Origin: Pseudomonas sp. v388
GTDB lineage: Bacteria > Pseudomonadota > Gammaproteobacteria > Pseudomonadales > Pseudomonadaceae
Length of the DNA stretch: 64,000 bases
NCBI RefSeq assembly: GCF_003935425.1
Contig: NZ_RHQN01000005.1
Location: 1-64,000, forward strand
Reading direction: 5' to 3'
The notes beneath the pieces were generated by a model. The model saw only the letters and a list, made by a program, of their open reading frames with translations, was not told the DNA's origin and ran no database searches. Of the stretch, positions 45,239 to 55,709 are shown piece by piece (position 1 is the stretch's first letter; each line of letters starts with the position of its first letter). The position numbers and the translations under genes are program-made.

Positions 45239-45272
45239 GTTCGGTGATCGAACAGTTAGTCGATTATCGGAT
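45239..45272 (+). promoter_or_regulatory. Paired PcaR-like boxes upstream of pcaI
   Basis: GTTCGGTGATCGAAC (45239-45253) has the same outer arms (GTTCG-N5-CG-AC) as the box at pcaR. AGTCGATTATCGGAT (45258-45272) carries the ATAAT core inverted. Centres are 19 bases apart, like the pair upstream of pcaR. Confidence 0.65.
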
Positions 45273-45362
45273 TGTTTGCCTTTTTCCCCAGGCATACCCT
45301 CGTTTTCATTCCGGCGCGCGTGCGCCGATCATTGAATCTGGTGGTGAGCTTGGGAGCACGTC

Positions 45363-46223
45363 ATGGCTGAAATCCTTTCCTTGGGCGATGCGGTGAAGCG
45401 GCTGGTCAACGATGGCGACACCGTTGCGCTGGAAGGCTTTACCCATCTGATTCCTACTGCGGCGGGGCATGAAATCATTCGTCAGGGCAAGAAAGACCTG
45501 ACATTGGTGCGCATGACGCCTGACCTGATCTACGACCAACTGATCGGCGCCGGCTGCGCTAAGCGGCTGATTTTCTCGTGGGGTGGCAACCCCGGCGTCG
45601 GTTCACTGCATCGCCTGCGCGATGCGGTGGAAAAACAGTGGCCCCACGCGCTGGAGATCGAAGAGCATAGCCATGCCGACCTGGCCAATGCCTACGTCGC
45701 GGGCGCGTCCGGTCTGCCGTTTGCCGTGCTCCGTGCCTACGCGGGTTCGGACCTGCCCAAGGTCAATCCGCTGATCAAGACCGTGACCTGCCCGTTCACC
45801 GCAGAGGTGCTGGCCGCCGTGCCGTCGGTTCGGCCGGATGTCACAGTGATCCACGCGCAGAAAGCCGACCGCAAGGGCAACGTGCTGCTGTGGGGCATTC
45901 TCGGGGTGCAGAAAGAGGCGGCTCTCGCAGCCAGGCGTTGCATCGTGACGGTAGAAGAGATCGTCGACGACTTGAATGCACCGATGAACGCCTGTGTATT
46001 GCCGACCTGGGCCTTGAGTGCCGTGTGCCTGGTGCCGGGCGGCGCACGTCCCTCCTATGCCCATGGCTATTACGAGCGGGATAACCGGTTCTATCAGGCC
46101 TGGGACCCGATTGCCCGAGACCGCGAGACCTTCACCGCCTGGGTGGACGAATACATTCGCGGCACCGCGGATTTCAGCGAATTTCAGCGCAAACTTGCCA
46201 CTGCGGCGGAGGCCGGACAATGA
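45363..46223 (+). CDS. pcaI: 3-oxoadipate CoA-transferase subunit A
   Basis: Alpha subunit of beta-ketoadipate:succinyl-CoA transferase, which activates beta-ketoadipate to its CoA ester in aromatic catabolism. The 286-residue protein shows family I CoA-transferase features: LGDAVKRLVNDGDTVALEGF (about 6-25), the GGNPGVGSLHRLRDAV segment, FAVLRAYAGSDLPKVNPLIK and VTVIHAQKADRKGNVLLWGI. The ATG at 45363 has GGGAG 6 bases upstream. It is the first gene of pcaIJF and overlaps pcaJ by four bases (ATGA), as expected for subunits of one enzyme. The length is typical of the longer PcaI/CatI type rather than the ~230-residue forms. Confidence 0.93.
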   Translation: MAEILSLGDAVKRLVNDGDTVALEGFTHLIPTAAGHEIIRQGKKDLTLVRMTPDLIYDQLIGAGCAKRLIFSWGGNPGVGSLHRLRDAVEKQWPHALEIEEHSHADLANAYVAGASGLPFAVLRAYAGSDLPKVNPLIKTVTCPFTAEVLAAVPSVRPDVTVIHAQKADRKGNVLLWGILGVQKEAALAARRCIVTVEEIVDDLNAPMNACVLPTWALSAVCLVPGGARPSYAHGYYERDNRFYQAWDPIARDRETFTAWVDEYIRGTADFSEFQRKLATAAEAGQ

Positions 46224-46999
46224 GCTACAGCACCAGTGAAATGATGACCGTCGCCGCAGCCCGACGTTTGCGTAACGGGGCGGTATGTTTTGTTGGCATC
46301 GGCTTGCCATCCAAGGCTGCCAATCTGGCGCGCCTGACCTCGGCGCCGGACGTTGTGTTGATCTACGAATCCGGGCCGATTGGCGCCAAACCCAGCGTGC
46401 TGCCGCTGTCCATCGGCGACGGCGAACTGGCCGAAACCGCCGACACCGTGGTGGCGACCAGCGAGATCTTCCGTTACTGGCTGCAGGGCGGCCGGGTCGA
46501 CGTGGGTTTCCTGGGCGCGGCGCAAGTCGATCGCTTCGGCAATATCAACACCACGGTGGTTGGCGACTATCTCAACCCCAAAGTGCGGCTGCCGGGTGCC
46601 GGGGGCGCGCCGGAGATTGCAGGCTCGGCGAAGTCCGTGCTGATCATCCTCAAGCAGTCGGCGCGTTCGTTCGTCGACAAGCTCGACTTCGTGACTTCAG
46701 TCGGCCACGGCGAGGGCGGTGACTCACGCAGGCGCCTTGGCCTGCCGGGTGCCGGGCCGGTCGGCATCATCACTGACCTGTGCATCATGGAACCGGAAGC
46801 CGTCAGCCACGAATTTGTGGTCACCACGCTGCACCCCGGCGTGACCCGCGAGCAGGTCATCGCCGCCACCGGCTGGAATGTCCGCTTTGCCGAAAACGTG
46901 GTGTATTCCGACCAGCCCACGGAGGTCGAACTCAACGCCCTGCGGGAACTGGAAGCGCGAACCGCTACCGCCCACGGCCAGGTTGCAGGAGAAGCCTGA
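46220..46999 (+). CDS. pcaJ: 3-oxoadipate CoA-transferase subunit B
   Basis: Beta subunit of beta-ketoadipate:succinyl-CoA transferase. The 259-residue protein carries the probable catalytic glutamate E50 in VVLIYESGPIGAKPSVLPLS, in the place of the active-site Glu of family I CoA-transferases. Other stretches are FVGIGLPSKAANLARL, GFLGAAQVDRFGNINTTVVG and LHPGVTREQVIAATGWNVRF. GGAGG lies 7 bases before its ATG, which overlaps the pcaI stop; its own stop overlaps the pcaF start by one base (TGATG). The tight coupling with pcaI supports equimolar synthesis of the two subunits. Confidence 0.93.
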   Translation: MSYSTSEMMTVAAARRLRNGAVCFVGIGLPSKAANLARLTSAPDVVLIYESGPIGAKPSVLPLSIGDGELAETADTVVATSEIFRYWLQGGRVDVGFLGAAQVDRFGNINTTVVGDYLNPKVRLPGAGGAPEIAGSAKSVLIILKQSARSFVDKLDFVTSVGHGEGGDSRRRLGLPGAGPVGIITDLCIMEPEAVSHEFVVTTLHPGVTREQVIAATGWNVRFAENVVYSDQPTEVELNALRELEARTATAHGQVAGEA

Positions 47000-48201
47000 T
47001 GCGCGACGTATTTATCTGCGATGCGATTCGTACCCCCATCGGCCGTTTCGGCGGCGGGTTGTCCAGCGTGCGTGCCGACGACCTGGCCGCAGTGCCGATC
47101 AAGGCGCTGATGGAGCGCAATCCGTCGCTCGACTGGCAGGCTCTCGACGAGGTATTTCTCGGCTGCGCCAATCAGGCCGGTGAGGACAACCGCAACGTCG
47201 CGCGCATGGCCGCGTTGCTGGCCGGGCTGCCGGAAACCGTACCGGGCGTGACCCTGAACCGGCTTTGCGCTTCAGGCATGGATGCCATCGGCACTGCGTT
47301 CCGGGCCATTGGCTCGGGCGAAATGGAGCTGGCGATTGCCGGCGGCGTCGAGTCCATGTCTCGCGCGCCTTTCGTCATGGGCAAGGCGGATGCAGCGTTC
47401 TCGCGCACCATGAAGCTGGAGGACACCACCATTGGCTGGCGTTTCATCAACCCGCTCATGAAAGCCCGTTACGGCGTCGACTCGATGCCTGAAACCGCCG
47501 ACAACGTCGCGGATGACTTCACCATTTCTCGAGCCGATCAGGACGCTTTCGCCCTGCGCAGCCAGCAACGCACCGCCGTTGCCCAGGCTGCGGGCTTTTT
47601 CGAGGAAGAGATCGTGGCGGTACATGTGCCGCACAAGAAAGGCGAAACGATCATCGACAAGGACGAACATCCTCGCGCCGACGTGAGCCTGGAAGCGCTC
47701 GCCAGCCTCAAGCCGGTAAACGGCCCGGGCAAGACCGTCACCGCCGGCAATGCCTCTGGCGTGAATGACGGTGCGGCGGCGCTGATCCTGGCGTCGGCCG
47801 ATGCGGTCAGAACCCATGGCCTGACGCCCAGGGCGCGTGTGCTGGGCATGGCCAGTGCGGCTGTCGCGCCGCGGGTAATGGGGATCGGCCCGGTGCCTGC
47901 GGTCAATAAGCTGGTCGAGCGTCTTGGGCTGTCGGTGGCGGATTTCGATGTCATCGAACTCAATGAAGCATTCGCCAGTCAGGGTCTGGCAGTGCTGCGC
48001 GGGCTCGGGCTGGCGGACGACGCGCCACAGGTCAACCCCAACGGCGGCGCGATTGCGCTGGGGCATCCGCTGGGCATGAGCGGCGCGCGGCTGGTGCTCA
48101 CGGCGCTGCACCAGCTTGAAAAAACCAATGGTCGACGCGCACTGGCGACCATGTGCGTAGGTGTAGGGCAGGGGCTCGCATTGGCTATCGAGCGGATCTG
48201 A
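46999..48201 (+). CDS. pcaF: Beta-ketoadipyl-CoA thiolase
   Basis: Cleaves beta-ketoadipyl-CoA with CoA into succinyl-CoA and acetyl-CoA, the last step of the pathway. The 400-residue protein has the thiolase catalytic residues C90 (VTLNRLCASGMDA), H356 (ALGHPLGMSGAR) and C386 (ATMCVGVGQG), plus the PcaF-type N-terminus RDVFICDAIRTPIGRFGGGL and the NEAF motif in DVIELNEAFASQG. The start at 46999 is preceded by AGGAG with a 7-base spacer and overlaps pcaJ by one base. A longer in-frame reading from 46780 lies inside pcaJ and is rejected. Last gene of the tight pcaIJF block. Confidence 0.95.
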   Translation: MRDVFICDAIRTPIGRFGGGLSSVRADDLAAVPIKALMERNPSLDWQALDEVFLGCANQAGEDNRNVARMAALLAGLPETVPGVTLNRLCASGMDAIGTAFRAIGSGEMELAIAGGVESMSRAPFVMGKADAAFSRTMKLEDTTIGWRFINPLMKARYGVDSMPETADNVADDFTISRADQDAFALRSQQRTAVAQAAGFFEEEIVAVHVPHKKGETIIDKDEHPRADVSLEALASLKPVNGPGKTVTAGNASGVNDGAAALILASADAVRTHGLTPRARVLGMASAAVAPRVMGIGPVPAVNKLVERLGLSVADFDVIELNEAFASQGLAVLRGLGLADDAPQVNPNGGAIALGHPLGMSGARLVLTALHQLEKTNGRRALATMCVGVGQGLALAIERI

Positions 48202-48339
48202 AGGGCGCAGCCTGCGCAGGTTCAACCGCTCGGATCTTTGTCTGCCTCTACGCAACGGCAAAGACATGATCCAGTTGTTGTGCTTGTCATGCGGGAATGT
48301 TACTGCTTGTTTCTGGTTATCAATCTGTACGGAGTCATA

Positions 48340-49641
48340 ATGACAATTACAACAGCACAGTCGGACTACACCGGAGAAGAGCGCAGCAAGAGAATCTTTG
48401 CCATTGTCGGCGCGTCGTCCGGCAATCTGGTCGAATGGTTCGACTTCTACATCTACGCGTTCTGTGCCATCTACTTCGCTCCGGCGTTCTTCCCTTCCGA
48501 TGACCCTACGGTCCAGTTGCTGAATACGGCCGGGGTATTTGCCGCCGGATTCCTGATGCGGCCCATCGGCGGCTGGATCTTCGGGCGAGTGGCCGACAAA
48601 CATGGTCGCAAGAACTCCATGCTGATTTCGGTGAGCATGATGTGCGCAGGCTCGCTGATCATCGCCTGCCTGCCGACCTACGCCTCGATCGGCGCCTGGG
48701 CGCCGGCCCTGTTGCTGATGGCCCGTCTGCTGCAAGGGCTGTCGGTGGGCGGCGAATACGGCACCACCGCGACTTACATGAGCGAAGTCGCCTTGCGCGG
48801 CAAGCGCGGGTTCTATGCCTCGTTCCAGTACGTCACCCTGATCGGCGGGCAGTTGCTGGCGGTCCTGACCGTGGTGATCCTGCAGCAGTTTCTCACCACC
48901 GAAGAGTTGCGTGACTACGGCTGGCGTATCCCGTTCGTGATCGGCGCGGCGGCAGCAGTGATTGCTTTGCTGCTGCGGCGCACCCTGAACGAAACCACCA
49001 CCGCCGAATCGCGTCAGGACAAGGACGCCGGCAGCATTGCCGCGTTGTTCAAGCACCACAAGGCGGCGTTCATCACAGTGCTGGGCTACACCGCCGGCGG
49101 CTCGCTGATTTTCTACACCTTCACCACCTACATGCAGAAATACCTGGTGAACACCGGCGGCATGGAACCCAAGACCGCCAGTTTCATCATGACCGGCGCG
49201 CTGTTCCTCTACATGTGCATGCAGCCGTTCTTCGGCATGCTGGCCGACAAGATCGGTCGACGTAATTCGATGTTGTGGTTCGGTGCGCTGGGTGCGATCT
49301 GTACGGTGCCGATCCTGATGACGCTCAAGACCACCAGCAGCCCGTTCATGGCATTCGTGCTGATCACACTGGCCCTGGCCATCGTCAGTTTCTATACCTC
49401 GATCAGCGGGCTGGTGAAGGCCGAGATGTTCCCGCCGCAGGTTCGCGCGCTGGGCGTCGGCCTGGCTTACGCGGTGGGTAACGCCATTTTCGGTGGGTCT
49501 GCCGAGTTCGTGGCGCTCAAGCTCAAGGCTGGCGGCATGGAAAACGCCTTTTACTGGTACGTGACGGTGATGATGGTGGTCGCGTTCCTGTTCAGTCTGC
49601 GTTTGCCCAAACAACCGGCTTACCTGCATCACGACCTGTAA
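48340..49641 (+). CDS. pcaT: MFS dicarboxylate permease, PcaT-like
   Basis: A 433-residue transporter of the metabolite:H+ symporter (MHS) branch of the major facilitator family. It resembles PcaT/KgtP, which import beta-ketoadipate or alpha-ketoglutarate. Typical sites are [20 protein letters not shown] (helix 1), [20 protein letters not shown] (motif A between helices 2 and 3), [20 protein letters not shown], and [20 protein letters not shown]. About 12 helices. The ATG at 48340 has GGAG 5 bases upstream. It follows pcaF by 138 bases and ends at a strong terminator, so it likely shares pca regulation. The exact substrate is inferred from context. It is paralogous to the permease at 61314-62639. 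Confidence 0.85.
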   Translation: MTITTAQSDYTGEERSKRIFAIVGASSGNLVEWFDFYIYAFCAIYFAPAFFPSDDPTVQLLNTAGVFAAGFLMRPIGGWIFGRVADKHGRKNSMLISVSMMCAGSLIIACLPTYASIGAWAPALLLMARLLQGLSVGGEYGTTATYMSEVALRGKRGFYASFQYVTLIGGQLLAVLTVVILQQFLTTEELRDYGWRIPFVIGAAAAVIALLLRRTLNETTTAESRQDKDAGSIAALFKHHKAAFITVLGYTAGGSLIFYTFTTYMQKYLVNTGGMEPKTASFIMTGALFLYMCMQPFFGMLADKIGRRNSMLWFGALGAICTVPILMTLKTTSSPFMAFVLITLALAIVSFYTSISGLVKAEMFPPQVRALGVGLAYAVGNAIFGGSAEFVALKLKAGGMENAFYWYVTVMMVVAFLFSLRLPKQPAYLHHDL

Positions 49642-49653
49642 TCATCCAGGCAT

Positions 49654-49682
49654 AAAAAAACCCACCGTGAGGTGGGTTTTTT
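49654..49682. terminator. Bidirectional terminator between pcaT and oprM
   Basis: AAACCCACC, loop GTGA, GGTGGGTTT, flanked by A7 on the left and T6 on the right. Perfect stem, T-tract on both strands; it ends both the pca and the mexAB-oprM transcripts. Confidence 0.93.
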
Positions 49683-49694
49683 GTGCCGCTCGGA

Positions 49695-51155
49695 TCAGAA
49701 CAGCTGGACCGAAGGCTTTTCCTTGGCAATCGGCTGGTTGCCGCCGGTGTTCTCGTACCAGCCGCCGCCGAGGGCCTTGTACAGATTGACCTCGCTGGTC
49801 AGCTGGGCAAGACGGTCGGTAATCAGCGTTTGCTGGGCACTGAACAACGAGCGCTGGGCATCGAGGAACGTCAGGTTGCTGTCGATGCCGATCCGGTAGC
49901 GACGCTCCGCCAGACGATAGTAGTCCTGGTTGGCGGTCACGAAATCACGCTGCGCCTGAAGCTGGTCGTTGTAGGTGCGGCGCGAAGCCAGGCCGTCGGA
50001 GACTTCCTGGAAGGCGGTCTGAATCGCCTTCTCGTAGTTGGCGACGTTGATTTCCTTCTGGATCTTCGAGTAATCCAGACTCGCACGCAGGCTGCCGGCG
50101 TTGAAGATCGGCAGGTTGATGCTCGGCTGGAACAGCCAGGTGCCCGAACCGCCCTTGAACAGGCCGGACAGGTCGGTGCTGGCAGTGCCGGCATTGGCCG
50201 TCAGGCTGATGCTGGGAAAGAACGCAGCGCGTGCCGCGCCGATATTGGCATTGGCTGCCTGCAGTGAGTGTTCGGCTTGCAGAATGTCCGGGCGACGTTG
50301 CAGCAGGTCCGACGGCAAGCCGGGCGGCAGCTCGGTCAGCAGGTCGGCGTCCAGCTTCTGCGGGGTCGGCAGGTTGTCAGGCAAACCGGTGCCGAGCAGC
50401 AACACCAGGTTGTTCTGATCCTGGGCGACCAGACGCTGGTACTGGGCCAGACGAGCACGCGCGCTTTCCACCGACGTGCGGGTCTGGCTCAGGTCCAGTG
50501 CCGAGGCCACACCCACTTCATTGCTGCGCGTGGTCAGCCGCAAGCTTTCCTCGTAGGTTTTCAGCGTGTCCTCGGTCAGCTTCAACAGTTCCTTGTCGGC
50601 CTGCCAGGTCAGATAGGCCGTGGCGACGTTGGCCACCAAGCTGATCTGCGTGCTGCGCCGCGCTTCTTCGCTGGCGAAGTAAGTCTGCAATGCCTGCTCG
50701 CTGAGGCTGCGAACGCGACCGAACAGGTCCAGCTCGTAGGCGCTGATGCCCAGCGTGGCGGAGTAGGAACTGGTGATGCCGGACTGGCCCAACTGCGACA
50801 TGTCGGCCGGCACGCGCTGCCGCGAGCCGCTGCCGTCGGCCGATACCGCCGGGAACAGGTCCGCACGCTGGATGCGGAACTGGGCGCGGTAGGCGTCGAT
50901 GTTCAGTGCCGCGACCCGAAGGTCACGGTTGTTTTCCAGCGCGGTCTGGATCAGCTGTTGCAGCGCCGGGTCACGGAAGAACTGACGCCAGCCTTGTTCG
51001 GCTGCGGCCATGTTCGCCGACTCGGCCGGCGTGTACGCCGGACCTTGCGGGTATTGAGCAGCAACCGGTGCTTGCGGGCGCTCGTAATCGGGGATCAACG
51101 AACAGCCGCCGAGGATGAACGCGGTGACTGCCAGAGAGATCAGGGACTTGCTCAT
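49695..51155 (-). CDS. oprM: Outer membrane factor of the MexAB-OprM efflux pump
   Basis: TolC-like outer-membrane channel lipoprotein. The signal [20 protein letters not shown] ends in the lipobox LGGC (Cys18), and the mature part begins [18 protein letters not shown]. The 486-residue length matches OprM (485). The two duplicated OEP repeats are visible, one with [20 protein letters not shown] and one with [20 protein letters not shown]. It forms the exit duct for the MexAB pump. Its ATG overlaps the mexB stop by four bases, and it ends the three-gene operon before a strong terminator. Confidence 0.93.
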   Translation of the reverse strand: MSKSLISLAVTAFILGGCSLIPDYERPQAPVAAQYPQGPAYTPAESANMAAAEQGWRQFFRDPALQQLIQTALENNRDLRVAALNIDAYRAQFRIQRADLFPAVSADGSGSRQRVPADMSQLGQSGITSSYSATLGISAYELDLFGRVRSLSEQALQTYFASEEARRSTQISLVANVATAYLTWQADKELLKLTEDTLKTYEESLRLTTRSNEVGVASALDLSQTRTSVESARARLAQYQRLVAQDQNNLVLLLGTGLPDNLPTPQKLDADLLTELPPGLPSDLLQRRPDILQAEHSLQAANANIGAARAAFFPSISLTANAGTASTDLSGLFKGGSGTWLFQPSINLPIFNAGSLRASLDYSKIQKEINVANYEKAIQTAFQEVSDGLASRRTYNDQLQAQRDFVTANQDYYRLAERRYRIGIDSNLTFLDAQRSLFSAQQTLITDRLAQLTSEVNLYKALGGGWYENTGGNQPIAKEKPSVQLF

Positions 51156-54100
51156 TGGCCAGCCTCAGTGTGTGGGGTTTCGTGCTTCTGCACCTTTTCT
51201 TTGTCCTTGCCCTTGAACAGCGAGGACACCGCGACATAGAACATAGGCACCCAGAAAATCGCCAGAACGGTGGCGGTAATCATACCGCCGATCACGCCCG
51301 TACCGATGGCGTGCTGGCTGCCTGAACCTGCACCGCTGGAAATCGCCAGCGGAACCACGCCAAGGATAAAGGCCATGGACGTCATGATGATCGGGCGCAG
51401 ACGCATCCGGCAAGCTTCGACCGCTGCGTCGACCAGACTCTTGCCCTGTTCATGCAGCTCCTTGGCGAACTCGACGATCAGAATGGCGTTCTTGGCCGCC
51501 AGGCCGATGGTCGTCAACAGGCCGACCTGGAAGAACACGTCGTTGGACAGGCCGCGCAGACTGGTCGCCATCAATGCCCCGATGACGCCCAACGGCACCA
51601 CCAGCATGACCGCAATCGGAATTGACCAGCTTTCATACAGCGCTGCCAGGCAGAGGAACACTACCAGCATCGACAATGCGTACAGAGCCAGCGACTGGGA
51701 ACCGGCAAGGCGCTCTTCGTACGACAGACCGGTAAACGCGTAGCCGATACCGGCAGGCAGTTTCTTGGCAAGGGCTTCGACTTCGGCCATGGCCTGCCCG
51801 GAGCTGTAGCCCGGCGCCGGTGTGCCGAGGACTTCCATTGCCGCTACGCCGTTGTAACGCGACAGCTTCGGCGAGCCGTAGGTCCACTCGCCGGTAGCGA
51901 TGGCCGACAGCGGAACCATGGTGCCGCTGTCATTACGCACGTACCACTTCTGCAGGTCTTCAGGGGTCATGCGGCTGAAGGCTTCACCTTGCACGTACAC
52001 CTTCTTCACCCGACCGCGGTCGATGAAGTCGTTGACGTAGCTGCCACCCAGCGCGATGGACAGCGTCTGGTTGATGTTGGACAGGGTAATGCCCAGCGCA
52101 CTGGCTTTCTCGTCATCCACGGTGAGCTGGTACTGCGGCTCATCGTTCAGACCGTTGGGACGCACGCCCGCCAGGATCTTGCTTTGTGCGGCCATGCCGA
52201 GGAACTGATTCCGGGCTTCCAGCAGTTTTTCATGACCTACGCCGCCCTGGTCCTGAAGGTACACGTCGAAACCGGTGGCGTTACCCAGTTCCAGTACCGA
52301 AGGCGGTACGACCGCGAACACCATCGCGTCGCGGAAACTGGCGAAGTGCGCCTGCGCTCGTTCGGCGATCTTGAATACCGTGTTCTCGGCATCACGTTCG
52401 CCCCATGGCTTGAGCATGACGAACGCCAGGCCCGAACTCTGACCACGGCCGGCGAAGTTGAAGCCGTTGACGCTGAACACCGAGTTCACGCCGGTGCCTT
52501 CACCGTTTTCCTTGTCGAGCAGGAAGTCACGCATTTCGTCGATGACTTTCTGAGTGCGCTCTGCCGAGGAACCCGCCGGAGTCTGGACCTGGGCGAAGAT
52601 CACGCCCTGGTCTTCTTCGGGCAGGAACGCCGATGGGATGCGGGTGAACAGCCAGATCATGCCGGCGAAGATAATCAGGTAGACGACAAAGGCGGGCAAC
52701 TTGTGGGTCACCATGCGCTTCACGCCGTTTTCGTAGCTGACGACGCTGCGGTCGAAGGTCCGGTTGAACCAGCCGAAGAAACCGCGCTTGGGTTGGCCGT
52801 GTTTTTCCGGATCGATCGGCTTGAGGATAGTGGCGCACAGCGCCGGGGTGAAGATCAGGGCGACCAGCACCGACAGGCCCATGGCCGACACGATGGTGAT
52901 CGAGAACTGCTTGTAGATCACTCCTGTGGAACCGCCGAAGAACGCCATTGGCAGCAGTACCGCCGACAGCACCATGGCGATACCGATCAGCGCGCCCTGG
53001 ATCTGATCCATGGACTTGCGCGTGGCCTCCTTGGGTGACAGATGCTCCTCGGCCATCACCCGTTCGACGTTCTCCACCACTACGATGGCATCGTCCACCA
53101 ATAGCCCGATTGCCAGGATCATGCCGAACATGGTCAGGGTGTTGATGGTGAATCCGAAGGCCGCGAGGATGCCGAACGTACCCAGCAACACCACCGGTAC
53201 GGTCATCGTGGTGATGATCGTCGCGCGCAGGTTCTGCAGGAACAGGTACATGACCAGGAACACCAGCACGATGGCTTCGATCAGGGTGTGGACCACGCCG
53301 TTGATCGATTCGGTGACCGTTGGCGTCGTGTCATACGGGTAGACGACTTTCATGCCAGGCGGGAAGAAAGGTTCGAGGTTGGCGACGGTCGCGCGAATGG
53401 CTTTGGCGGTATCCAGCGCGTTGGCGCCGGAGGCCAGCTTGATCGCCATCCCGGATGCCGGTTTGCCGTTGTACTGTGCGTCGATGCTGTAGTTCTGGCC
53501 GCCCAGGGCAACCCGAGCCACATCTTTCAGGCGAACCTGGGAACCGTCGGTGTTGACCTTGAGCAGGATGTTGCCGAACTGTTCGGCAGTCTGCAGGCGG
53601 GTCTTGCCGATGATGGTCGCGTTGAGCTGAGTGCCGGGCAGGGCCGGCAGGCCGCCCAGCTGGCCGGTTGCGATCTGCACGTTCTGTGCGGAAATCGCGG
53701 TGCTGACGTCCACGGGGGTCAGCTGGAAGTTATTGAGCTTGCCCGGGTCCAGCCAGATGCGCATCGCGTACTGCGAACCGAATACCTGGAAGTCACCGAC
53801 GCCGGAGGTCCGCGCAATCGGGTCCTGTATGTTGGAAACGATGTAGTTGGACAGGTCTTCACGGGTCAGCGTGCCGTCTTCGGCCACAAGACCGATGACC
53901 AGCAGGAAGTTCTTCACCGACTTGGTTACCCGCAGGCCCTGCTGCTGCACTTCTTGCGGAAGCAGCGGGGTCGCCAGGTTCAGCTTGTTCTGAACCTGGA
54001 CCTGAGCGGTATCAGGGTTGGTGCCCTGGTTGAAGGTCACGGTGATGGTCATGCTGCCGTCGGAGTTGCTGTCCGAGGACACATAACGCAGGTTGTCGAT

Positions 54101-54313
54101 GCCGTTGAGCTGTTGCTCGATGATCTGCACCACGGTGTCCTGCACGGTCTGCGCAGAAGCGCCCGGGTAGGTCACCTGGATGTCGATGGCGGTCGGCGCA
54201 ATGGCCGGATACTGGTTGATCGGCAGCTTCAGGATCGAAAGCGTACCTACCAACATGACCACCAGGGCTAAAACCCAGGCGAAAATCGGTCGGTCAATAA
54301 AGAATCTGGACAT
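51152..54313 (-). CDS. mexB: RND multidrug efflux transporter MexB-like
   Basis: Proton-driven inner-membrane pump of the HAE1-RND family. The 1053-residue protein matches MexB in size (1046) and organisation: N-terminus [20 protein letters not shown], 12 helices and two large periplasmic loops. The proton-relay residues are present: two aspartates in [16 protein letters not shown] (about 407-408) and lysine in [16 protein letters not shown] (about 940). The pore-domain motif [20 protein letters not shown] is intact. It lies three bases after mexA and overlaps oprM by four. In P. syringae the pump exports plant-derived flavonoids and antibiotics and adds to fitness in planta, from published work as I remember it. 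Confidence 0.95.
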   Translation of the reverse strand: MSRFFIDRPIFAWVLALVVMLVGTLSILKLPINQYPAIAPTAIDIQVTYPGASAQTVQDTVVQIIEQQLNGIDNLRYVSSDSNSDGSMTITVTFNQGTNPDTAQVQVQNKLNLATPLLPQEVQQQGLRVTKSVKNFLLVIGLVAEDGTLTREDLSNYIVSNIQDPIARTSGVGDFQVFGSQYAMRIWLDPGKLNNFQLTPVDVSTAISAQNVQIATGQLGGLPALPGTQLNATIIGKTRLQTAEQFGNILLKVNTDGSQVRLKDVARVALGGQNYSIDAQYNGKPASGMAIKLASGANALDTAKAIRATVANLEPFFPPGMKVVYPYDTTPTVTESINGVVHTLIEAIVLVFLVMYLFLQNLRATIITTMTVPVVLLGTFGILAAFGFTINTLTMFGMILAIGLLVDDAIVVVENVERVMAEEHLSPKEATRKSMDQIQGALIGIAMVLSAVLLPMAFFGGSTGVIYKQFSITIVSAMGLSVLVALIFTPALCATILKPIDPEKHGQPKRGFFGWFNRTFDRSVVSYENGVKRMVTHKLPAFVVYLIIFAGMIWLFTRIPSAFLPEEDQGVIFAQVQTPAGSSAERTQKVIDEMRDFLLDKENGEGTGVNSVFSVNGFNFAGRGQSSGLAFVMLKPWGERDAENTVFKIAERAQAHFASFRDAMVFAVVPPSVLELGNATGFDVYLQDQGGVGHEKLLEARNQFLGMAAQSKILAGVRPNGLNDEPQYQLTVDDEKASALGITLSNINQTLSIALGGSYVNDFIDRGRVKKVYVQGEAFSRMTPEDLQKWYVRNDSGTMVPLSAIATGEWTYGSPKLSRYNGVAAMEVLGTPAPGYSSGQAMAEVEALAKKLPAGIGYAFTGLSYEERLAGSQSLALYALSMLVVFLCLAALYESWSIPIAVMLVVPLGVIGALMATSLRGLSNDVFFQVGLLTTIGLAAKNAILIVEFAKELHEQGKSLVDAAVEACRMRLRPIIMTSMAFILGVVPLAISSGAGSGSQHAIGTGVIGGMITATVLAIFWVPMFYVAVSSLFKGKDKEKVQKHETPHTEAGQ

Positions 54314-54316
54314 CGA

Positions 54317-55459
54317 TTACTCACCTTTGCCGTTGGCAGCAGGGGCAGACTGGGCAGACGTGAGGTTGGTTGCTTCCTTGACCTTCACTTCAGCGCCTGG
54401 CTTGACGTACTGCAGACCTTCGGTGATCACGCGATCACCCTCGGCCAGGCCTTTCTCGATCAGCCAGTACGCACCGGCGGTGCGGTTGGCAACCAGTTGA
54501 CGCTGTTCGACCTTGTTGTCCTTGTTGACCACCATGGCCGTCGGCATGCCTTTCTGATCACGGGTCACACCTTGCTGCGGCGCGAGGATGGCCTTGCTGT
54601 TGACGCCGGCCTGCAGCTTGGCGTGCACGAACATGCCCGGCAGCAGGGTGTGATCCGGGTTCGGGAACACGGCGCGCAGGGTGACGGAACCGGTGTTCTG
54701 GTCTACCGACACTTCGGAGAACTCCAGCTTGCCGTCTTGCGGATACTCGTTGCCGTCTTCGAGGGTCAGCTTGACCATCGCAGCGTTGTCGCCGGACTTC
54801 TCGAGGCGGCCGCTGGCCAGGTCGCCACGCAGCTTGAGCATTTCGGCGGACGACTGGGTGACATCGACGTAGATCGGGTCCAGCTGCTGGATGGTGGCCA
54901 TCGCTTCCGTCTGGCCGCTGGTCACCAGCGCACCCTCGGTCACGCTCGAACGGCCGATACGACCAGAGATCGGTGCGAAGACGCGGGTGTAGCGCAGGTT
55001 GATCTGGGCTGTCTGCAATGCGGACTGGGCTTCCAGGGTCGAGGCCTGTGCGGTGTCGTATTCCTGGCGGCTGACGGCCTGCTCGTTGACCAGCTGCTTG
55101 TAGCGGTCAGACATCGACTTGGCCGATTGCAGCGTCGCCTTGGCGCTGTTGGCGGTCGCTTCGTAGAGCGCAGGGTCGATCTGATACAGCTGCTGTCCGG
55201 CCTTGACGTCGCCGCCTTCCTTGAACAGACGCTTGAGAATGATGCCGTTGACCTGAGGACGTACTTCAGCAACGCGGAACGCCGTGGTGCGACCCGGCAG
55301 CTCGCTGGTCAAGGTGAACGGTTGAGCTTTCAGGGTCACGACCCCGACTTCAGGGGTTTGGGCGGGCGGTGCCGCTTCTTCCTTCTTGCTGCAGCCGCTG
55401 AGCATTGAGGCCAGGGCGACGGCAGTGACCAGGACGGTAACAGCTGGCTTGAATTGCAT
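54317..55459 (-). CDS. mexA: Periplasmic adaptor of the MexAB-OprM pump
   Basis: Membrane-fusion lipoprotein linking MexB to OprM. The signal MQFKPAVTVLVTAVALASML ends at the lipobox LSGC, so the mature N-terminus is Cys with a KKEEAAPPAQTPEVGVV tail. The barrel-sandwich and hairpin regions are seen as LPGRTTAFRVAEVRPQVNGI, the helical hairpin around ATANSAKATLQSAKSMSDRY, and LRYTRVFAPISGRIGRSSVT. The 380-residue length matches MexA (383). I chose the ATG at 55459 with GAGGA 5 bases upstream; the frame extends 18 codons further without a ribosome site. First gene of the operon, under the operator at 55544-55573. Confidence 0.93.
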   Translation of the reverse strand: MQFKPAVTVLVTAVALASMLSGCSKKEEAAPPAQTPEVGVVTLKAQPFTLTSELPGRTTAFRVAEVRPQVNGIILKRLFKEGGDVKAGQQLYQIDPALYEATANSAKATLQSAKSMSDRYKQLVNEQAVSRQEYDTAQASTLEAQSALQTAQINLRYTRVFAPISGRIGRSSVTEGALVTSGQTEAMATIQQLDPIYVDVTQSSAEMLKLRGDLASGRLEKSGDNAAMVKLTLEDGNEYPQDGKLEFSEVSVDQNTGSVTLRAVFPNPDHTLLPGMFVHAKLQAGVNSKAILAPQQGVTRDQKGMPTAMVVNKDNKVEQRQLVANRTAGAYWLIEKGLAEGDRVITEGLQYVKPGAEVKVKEATNLTSAQSAPAANGKGE

Positions 55460-55543
55460 GAAGATCCTCGGGGGCACGAGCCTGTTTACGCTTGAAAAGG
55501 GATTGTCGAACAATCTTTCGGCTAGATAAGTAGCATGCTAATG

Positions 55544-55573
55544 AATATACTTACATTCACGGCTGTTTGTAAA
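55544..55573 (-). promoter_or_regulatory. mexA promoter with overlapping TtgR/PmeR-type operator
   Basis: On the minus strand TTTACA, an 18-base spacer and TATATT form a promoter about 85 bases before mexA. The same bases read CAAACAGCCGTGAATGTAAG then TATATT, differing at only two of 26 positions from the P. putida TtgR operator as I remember it. A repressor bound here would block RNA polymerase directly. Confidence 0.75.
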
Positions 55574-55709
55574 CACCTCATAAAGCGATCAGCCACTATG
55601 AGGACAGTCGGTAACAGATTCGGGACAAGGCACTATAAAAGCCGCCCGGTAACCTTTGCAGGCAGCCGCAGCACCCGGCTGTCGCAAGATTTTTGAGGTT
55701 TTTATTGCC

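Noticed and set aside
47272-49632. Minus-strand open frame of 786 residues across pcaF and pcaT
   Set aside because: Antisense to two strong genes; the His/Gln/Arg-rich translation is typical of a shadow in high-GC DNA.
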